Notes under the pieces: generated by a model
The model's input: only the letters and a program-made list of their open reading frames with translations
What the model was told of the DNA's origin: nothing
Databases searched by the model: none
Translations under genes and position numbers: made by a program
Source: Sphingomonadaceae bacterium
GTDB lineage: Bacteria > Pseudomonadota > Alphaproteobacteria > Sphingomonadales > Sphingomonadaceae
Direction of reading: 5' to 3'
Assembly (NCBI GenBank): GCA_947446935.1
Contig: CANFIV010000085.1
Span: 1-6,726 of the forward strand
DNA length: 6,726 bases
Part shown: piece after piece, positions 6,364-6,726 of the stretch
Numbering within the stretch: the first letter of the stretch is position 1
How the letters are laid out: each line of letters begins with the position of its first letter

Positions 6364-6726
6364 ATGGCGAAGACCAAAGTCGCGATCATCGGATCGGGCA
6401 ACATCGGCACCGATCTGATGATCAAGATCATGCGCCTCTCCAGCGTGCTGGAAATGGGTGCTTTCGTGGGCATCGATCCTGAATCCGATGGCCTGCAGCG
6501 CGCTGCCCGGCTCGGCGTGCCAATCACCGCAGAGGGTATCGAAGGCCTCCTCGCCATGCCCGAATTCGCCGACATCCAGATCGTGTTCGATGCGACGAGC
6601 GCCTCTGCCCACAAGCGCAACAGCGAACTCGTGCTGGCGGCAGGCAAGCGGATGATCGATCTCACCCCCGCTGCCATTGGTCCCTATACGGTGCCGCCGG
6701 TCAACGGTGATGCCAACCTCGATGCC
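6364..6726 (+). CDS. mhpF: Acetaldehyde dehydrogenase (acylating), N-terminal part (cut by window edge)
   Basis: The first 121 codons of an MhpF/DmpF/BphJ-type enzyme, which normally has a little over 300 residues. It converts acetaldehyde, NAD+ and CoA to acetyl-CoA, and receives acetaldehyde by channelling from 4-hydroxy-2-oxovalerate aldolase. The Rossmann motif GSGNIG is at residues 10-15 in '[19 protein letters not shown]'. '[14 protein letters not shown]' (34-47), '[14 protein letters not shown]' (73-86) and '[17 protein letters not shown]' (98-114) are strongly characteristic. The catalytic Cys, expected near residue 130, is just past the edge. The ATG follows the hydratase TGA after one base, with GGAG about 10 nt upstream inside the hydratase coding end. 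The aldolase gene is expected next, outside the window. The symbol is by family, as for the hydratase. Confidence 0.95.
   Translation, partial: MAKTKVAIIGSGNIGTDLMIKIMRLSSVLEMGAFVGIDPESDGLQRAARLGVPITAEGIEGLLAMPEFADIQIVFDATSASAHKRNSELVLAAGKRMIDLTPAAIGPYTVPPVNGDANLDA

Overview
The window is a GC-rich bacterial chromosomal or plasmid segment with tightly packed genes, probably from a proteobacterium. A sphingomonad-like alphaproteobacterium is my guess from the protein style; the sequence does not prove it. It joins two aromatic-degradation blocks with a regulator between them. I see no RNA gene, insertion sequence or CRISPR array.

Minus-strand block (positions 4512 down to 1, running off the left edge). 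Five genes follow each other with almost no spacing: a 769-residue FAD monooxygenase/Old Yellow Enzyme fusion of the 2-aminobenzoyl-CoA monooxygenase/reductase (salicylyl-CoA 5-hydroxylase/oxidoreductase) type; an SDR dehydrogenase; a MarR-family regulator; an unusual enoyl-CoA hydratase-family protein; and the start of an acyl-CoA dehydrogenase. The junctions are ATGA (4-nt overlap), TAATG (1-nt overlap), ATGA (4-nt overlap) and TGA-G-ATG (1-nt gap), so this is almost certainly one translationally coupled operon. The likely pathway is aerobic, CoA-dependent degradation of anthranilate, salicylate or a relative. The fusion hydroxylates and partly reduces the CoA-activated ring, and the remaining enzymes perform beta-oxidation-like steps. 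The aryl-CoA ligase that must supply the substrate is not in the window.

Intergenic region 4513-4727 (215 bp). It separates the fusion gene from the end of the upstream iclR-type gene. It holds a candidate promoter with a perfect TTGACA -35, two similar 15-bp near-palindromes 125 bp apart (candidate operators for the operon's MarR protein), a 7-bp-stem dyad at the expected transcript start, and an inverted repeat just after the iclR-type stop codon.

Positions 4728-6726. An IclR-family regulator (minus strand) is divergent from a plus-strand pair: a complete 2-keto-4-pentenoate hydratase and the first 121 residues of an acylating acetaldehyde dehydrogenase. These belong to the lower meta-cleavage pathway, in which 2-hydroxypenta-2,4-dienoate goes to 4-hydroxy-2-oxovalerate, then pyruvate plus acetaldehyde, then acetyl-CoA. 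The aldolase for the middle step would be expected beyond the right edge. The 81-bp divergent spacer has a plausible IclR promoter so close to its ATG that the mRNA may be leaderless.

I found no wholly new system. The points most worth following are the crotonase-fold protein lacking both classical hydratase glutamates, the MarR gene buried inside the operon with its candidate operator pair, and the pairing of a CoA-dependent ring-dearomatising route with a meta-cleavage lower pathway.
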